From NCBI GenBank assembly GCA_900540785.1, contig UQHF01000014.1:1-64000 (forward strand): DNA of 64,000 bases, given 5' to 3'. Below are positions 60,425 to 64,000 of the stretch, one piece after another. The position numbers were made by a program, and so were the translations under genes. Within the stretch, counting starts at the first letter, position 1, and each line of letters begins with the position of its first letter. Under the pieces are notes generated by a model. That model saw nothing but the letters and a program-made list of their open reading frames with translations, was not told the origin of the DNA and searched no databases. Source of the stretch: an uncultured Blautia sp. (lineage in GTDB: Bacteria > Bacillota > Clostridia > Lachnospirales > Lachnospiraceae).

Positions 60425-62686
60425 ATGGAAAAATTATTAGAGCAGATTTTACAGGAAAAATACGGAAAAAACATAAAAGAAGCGTCTGATGAACAGATTT
60501 ATACAGCTCTTCTCATTCTTACAAAAGAAAAAATGAAGGGAATGAAAAGAAATGAAGGAAAGAAAAAGCTTTACTATATTTCAGCAGAATTTTTAATTGG
60601 AAAGCTTCTTTCCAACAATCTGATTAACCTGGGACTTTTCCAGGAGACAAAAGAAGTTCTTGCAAAAAACGGACACGATATTACTGCCATTGAAGAGATA
60701 GAAAACGAGCCGTCTCTTGGAAATGGCGGTCTTGGACGTCTTGCAGCCTGCTTTCTTGATTCCATTGCCACACTTGGCTTAAACGGAGACGGAGTGGGTC
60801 TCAATTACCATGATGGTCTGTTTCTTCAGAAATTTACAGACAACAAACAGAGGGAGGAGAAAAATCCGTGGATTACAGACAACAGCTGGCTGACAAAAAC
60901 AGACGTAAGCTTTTCTGTTCCTTTTAAGGATTTCACCCTTCAGTCTGTATTATACGACATTGATGTTCCGGGATATAAAAACGGCTGCAATCGCCTTCAT
61001 CTTTTTGATGTGGAGACTGTGGATGAAGGAATCATCAGAGATGGAATCCAGTTTGATAAAAAAGACATTGCGAAAAACCTGACCCTTTTCCTTTATCCGG
61101 ATGACAGCGATGAGGCAGGACAGCTTCTTCGTATTTACCAGCAGTATTTTATGGTAAGCAACGCTGCACAGCTTATTTTAAGAGAAGCCCAGGAGAGAGG
61201 CGCGAATCTGTATCAGCTTTACGATTATGTGACGATTCAGATTAACGATACGCATCCGACTATGGTAATTCCGGAGCTTATCCGCCTTCTTATGGAGAAA
61301 GGCTTTAATATGGATACAGCCATTGATGTAGTAAGAAAAACATGCGCGTACACAAACCATACGATTCTTGCAGAAGCTCTGGAAAAATGGCCGATTTCCT
61401 ATCTGGAGCAGGTAGTTCCGCACCTTCTTCCGATTATTCGCGAGCTGGACAGCCGCGTGAGAAGAGATTTCCATGACGAACGTGTATACATCATCGATAA
61501 GCAGGACCGTGTACACATGGCACATATTGACATACACTTTGGATATGCGGTAAACGGCGTGGCAGCTCTTCACACAGAGATTCTCAAAGAATCGGAGTTA
61601 AAACCGTTTTACGATATTTATCCGGAGAAATTTAATAATAAAACAAACGGTATTACTTTCAGAAGATGGCTGCTTCACTGCAATCAGGAGTTAAGCGCAT
61701 ATATTGAGGAGCTGATTGGAGACGGATTTAAAGAAAACGCAATGGAGCTTGAAAAACTTCTTGCATATAAAGACGATGAAAAAGTTTTAAAACGTCTGAT
61801 GGAGATTAAACATCACGCAAAAGAGCATTTAAGAGATTATTTGAAAGAAACACAGAATGTGGAAATTAATGATGATTCTGTATTTGACATTCAGATTAAA
61901 CGTCTCCACGAGTATAAGAGACAGCAGATGAATGCTCTTTATGCCATTTACAAATATAAAGAAATTAAAAAAGGTAATCTTCCAAAACGTCCGATTACCA
62001 TGATTTTCGGAGCGAAGGCAGCGCCTGCTTATACCATTGCAAAAGATATTATCCATCTTCTTCTCTGTCTGCAGCAGCTGATTGACAATGACCCTGTAGT
62101 AAGCAAATACATGAAGCTTGTAATGGTGGAAAACTACAACGTGACAAAGGCAGAAAAACTCATTCCTGCCTGCGATATTTCCGAGCAGATTTCCCTTGCA
62201 TCAAAAGAGGCGTCAGGAACAGGAAACATGAAGTTTATGTTAAACGGTGCTGTGACATTGGGAACAGAGGATGGTGCAAACGTGGAAATCCATCAGCTTG
62301 TAGGCGATGACAACATCTACATCTTCGGAAAGAAGTCCGAGGAGGTTATTAAACTTTACGAGGAGGCTTCCTACTGCTCAAAAGAGATTTACGATAATGA
62401 TCCGCAGGTGGAGGAGCTTGTTGACTTTATTATCAGTAAAGAACTGATTCAGATCGGAGACCCGGTAAATCTTGGAAGACTTTATAAAGAAATCGTATCA
62501 AAAGACTGGTTTATGGCTCTTCTTGATGTAAAAGAATATATTCAGAAAAAAGAAGAGGTATTAAGAGACTACGAGGACGAAACTGCATGGGCAAAGAAAG
62601 CTCTTGTGAATATTGCAAAGGCAGGATTCTTCTCAGCAGACAGAACCATTGAAGAGTACAACCGCGACATCTGGAAACTTGCATAA
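60425..62686 (+). CDS. glgP: Glycogen/maltodextrin phosphorylase (GT35)
   Basis: The 753-residue enzyme contains YISAEFLIGKLLSNNLINLG, EPSLGNGGLGRLAACFLDSI and the pyridoxal-phosphate lysine segment EASGTGNMKFMLNGAVTLGT. It releases glucose-1-phosphate from linear alpha-1,4 chains. The protein is somewhat shorter than the 800-830 residues of many GT35 enzymes, but the motifs are complete. GGAATATG start, 5 bp after the debranching enzyme gene. Confidence 0.93.
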   Translation: MEKLLEQILQEKYGKNIKEASDEQIYTALLILTKEKMKGMKRNEGKKKLYYISAEFLIGKLLSNNLINLGLFQETKEVLAKNGHDITAIEEIENEPSLGNGGLGRLAACFLDSIATLGLNGDGVGLNYHDGLFLQKFTDNKQREEKNPWITDNSWLTKTDVSFSVPFKDFTLQSVLYDIDVPGYKNGCNRLHLFDVETVDEGIIRDGIQFDKKDIAKNLTLFLYPDDSDEAGQLLRIYQQYFMVSNAAQLILREAQERGANLYQLYDYVTIQINDTHPTMVIPELIRLLMEKGFNMDTAIDVVRKTCAYTNHTILAEALEKWPISYLEQVVPHLLPIIRELDSRVRRDFHDERVYIIDKQDRVHMAHIDIHFGYAVNGVAALHTEILKESELKPFYDIYPEKFNNKTNGITFRRWLLHCNQELSAYIEELIGDGFKENAMELEKLLAYKDDEKVLKRLMEIKHHAKEHLRDYLKETQNVEINDDSVFDIQIKRLHEYKRQQMNALYAIYKYKEIKKGNLPKRPITMIFGAKAAPAYTIAKDIIHLLLCLQQLIDNDPVVSKYMKLVMVENYNVTKAEKLIPACDISEQISLASKEASGTGNMKFMLNGAVTLGTEDGANVEIHQLVGDDNIYIFGKKSEEVIKLYEEASYCSKEIYDNDPQVEELVDFIISKELIQIGDPVNLGRLYKEIVSKDWFMALLDVKEYIQKKEEVLRDYEDETAWAKKALVNIAKAGFFSADRTIEEYNRDIWKLA

Positions 62687-62698
62687 GAGGTGTGGACT

Positions 62699-64000
62699 AT
62701 GAGAGAAACTGGAATTTTAATGCCGGTTTCTTCTCTCCCGTCCCGGACGGGAGTAGGAGAGCTGGGAAAAGAAACGTATACATTTCTTGATATTTTAAAG
62801 GAAGCAGGAGTAAAAATCTGGCAGGTTTTGCCTATGAATCCTCTTGGATATGGAAATTCCCCTTATCAGCCTTATTCCTCCTGTGCAGGGGACGAGCTTT
62901 ATATAAGTTTAGAGCTTCTGTATGAAGAAGGGCTTTTAAAAGAGCTTCCTCCTTCTCATCTTGAAAATGCAAAAAAAGTGGAATATGAAAAAGTACGGGC
63001 ATGGAAAGAAGGATATTTAAGAGAAGCCTTTGAAAATTTTCAGGAGACAGAGGAATATCATGAGTTTATTTCTGAGGAATGGGTGCGTTCCTATGGAGTA
63101 TTCCGCGCTTTAAAAAAAGAAAATGAAAACCGCTGCTGGAATGAGTGGAGAGAAGAGCATAAAAACTGGAAGGGAGAAGCTTTATCAGAAGAAACAGAAA
63201 AAGAGGCTTCCTATCATATGTTTTTACAGTATGTATTTTTTTGCCAGTGGAAAAAGATAAAGGAATATGCAAATAAAAACGGGATTTGTATTATGGGAGA
63301 TGTTCCTTTTTATGTGGGAATTGATTCTGTTGATGTATGGGCAGGCAAAGAAAACTTCCTCCTTGGTGCAGATGGCAGACCAACTTTTATTGCAGGCGTT
63401 CCGCCGGATTATTTCAGTGCAGTAGGACAGAGATGGGGAAATCCGGTTTACGACTGGGAGTATCTGAAAAAAACAGGATATGATTTCTGGGTAAAGCGTA
63501 TCGGATATAACAGCCGGCTTTTTGATTTGATTCGTATTGACCATTTTCGTGCTTTTGATACTTTTTGGAAAATCCCGGCTTCCTGCCCAACGGCAGTGGA
63601 GGGAGAGTGGATAGAAGCGCCGGGTTACGAGGTGCTGGATACTTTAAAAAGAGAAGTTCCGGAGGCTCATCTTGTGGCAGAAGACCTTGGAGATTTACGT
63701 CCGGAGGTACTTACCTTAAAAGATCATTATGGATTAAAGGGAATGAAGATTCTCCAGTTCTCCATAGACACAAAAGGAAAATATGCAAGAGATACTTTTG
63801 AGGAAAAAGAAAATCTCATTATTTATACAGGAACCCATGACAACGATACCATTATGGAATGGTATGGGAAAATGTCCTGCGCAGCAAAGAGAAAAATTCG
63901 TCGTTTCCTTAAAAAACAGGGAATTAAAACAGGTTCTGTAAAAGACAGGCTTCTTGCCTATACATGGAGAAGCAGAGCAGAGTATGCCATTATTCCGGCG
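62699..64000 (+). CDS. malQ: 4-alpha-glucanotransferase (amylomaltase, GH77), 3' end cut by window
   Basis: The first 434 residues are present, beginning RETGILMPVSSLPSRTGVGE. Motifs are YGNSPYQPYSSCAGDELYIS, MGDVPFYVGIDSVDVWA, the nucleophile Asp in LIRIDHFRAFDTFWKIP, the acid/base Glu in HLVAEDLGDLRPEV, and YTGTHDNDT. Amylomaltases have about 500 residues, so roughly 65 are missing past the edge. It transfers maltosyl units to rebuild longer chains for the phosphorylase, completing the module. ATG 62699 follows AAGAGGTG. Confidence 0.95.
   Translation, partial: MRETGILMPVSSLPSRTGVGELGKETYTFLDILKEAGVKIWQVLPMNPLGYGNSPYQPYSSCAGDELYISLELLYEEGLLKELPPSHLENAKKVEYEKVRAWKEGYLREAFENFQETEEYHEFISEEWVRSYGVFRALKKENENRCWNEWREEHKNWKGEALSEETEKEASYHMFLQYVFFCQWKKIKEYANKNGICIMGDVPFYVGIDSVDVWAGKENFLLGADGRPTFIAGVPPDYFSAVGQRWGNPVYDWEYLKKTGYDFWVKRIGYNSRLFDLIRIDHFRAFDTFWKIPASCPTAVEGEWIEAPGYEVLDTLKREVPEAHLVAEDLGDLRPEVLTLKDHYGLKGMKILQFSIDTKGKYARDTFEEKENLIIYTGTHDNDTIMEWYGKMSCAAKRKIRRFLKKQGIKTGSVKDRLLAYTWRSRAEYAIIPA

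Overview
The window reads as low-to-mid GC Firmicutes DNA and most resembles a gut Lachnospiraceae (Blautia/Ruminococcus-like). The clues are strong AGGAGG-type ribosome sites, an Rnf-type redox cluster, a spore-coat cotJC remnant, YesM/YesN carbohydrate sensors, GH127/GH78-type glycosidases and a tmRNA tag ending in YALAA. The species assignment is inference.

Positions 1-14,500 are the right part of a decayed Siphoviridae-type prophage; its left end and integrase lie outside the window. It keeps a cI-like repressor with a divergent promoter/operator, a Cro-like protein, small early genes, a late regulator, a candidate small RNA, a CAU tRNA, the small terminase subunit, a tail-tip protein, holin-type genes, a type I toxin-antitoxin locus, an antirepressor and an endolysin. 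Three rearrangements are visible. A rha-type gene is cut, with its probable 3' half lying inverted about 1 kb away. A cytosine methyltransferase has lost its N-terminal catalytic half. The large terminase is fused in frame to the tail-tip protein, so portal, capsid, head-tail connector and tape-measure genes are gone.

Positions 14,750-26,060 are chromosomal housekeeping and redox genes: a transaldolase-like aldolase, then a four-gene Rnf-like operon (rnfC, rnfD, a greatly enlarged rnfG, a divergent rnfE/A-type gene) ended by a strong terminator without rnfA or rnfB. It converges on apbE, the flavin transferase that loads FMN on RnfD/RnfG-type proteins. The enlarged RnfG carries two near-identical 124-residue flavin-binding-like repeats nested inside its own FMN-binding domain. 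This set looks like an extracytoplasmic, multi-flavin electron-transfer system and is the most interesting locus in the window. A DUF134/NifX-like fusion, a PflX-like radical SAM protein and a TrkH/TrkA potassium uptake pair follow.

Positions 26,260-45,130 are carbohydrate acquisition: a YesM/YesN two-component pair with its own solute-binding protein, an ABC sugar importer with a GH127 arabinofuranosidase, an AraC regulator, a MATE exporter, a second AraC regulator, a GPH-family symporter, an HPr-like protein without the usual histidine, and a GH78-like glycosidase. Between the two AraC loci a truncated cotJC abuts a SpoIVCA-like large serine recombinase and a small divergent ORF, which suggests a sporulation-gene intervening element or its remnant.

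Positions 45,170-64,000 hold a secreted metallo-beta-lactamase-fold protein, a hairpin-rich intergenic block, ssrA (tmRNA), an OmpR/VanS-type two-component system, uracil-DNA glycosylase and a SpoVB-like flippase. The window closes with a complete maltodextrin module: a LacI regulator diverging from an ABC importer, type I pullulanase, glycogen debranching enzyme, glycogen phosphorylase and 4-alpha-glucanotransferase (cut by the window edge).
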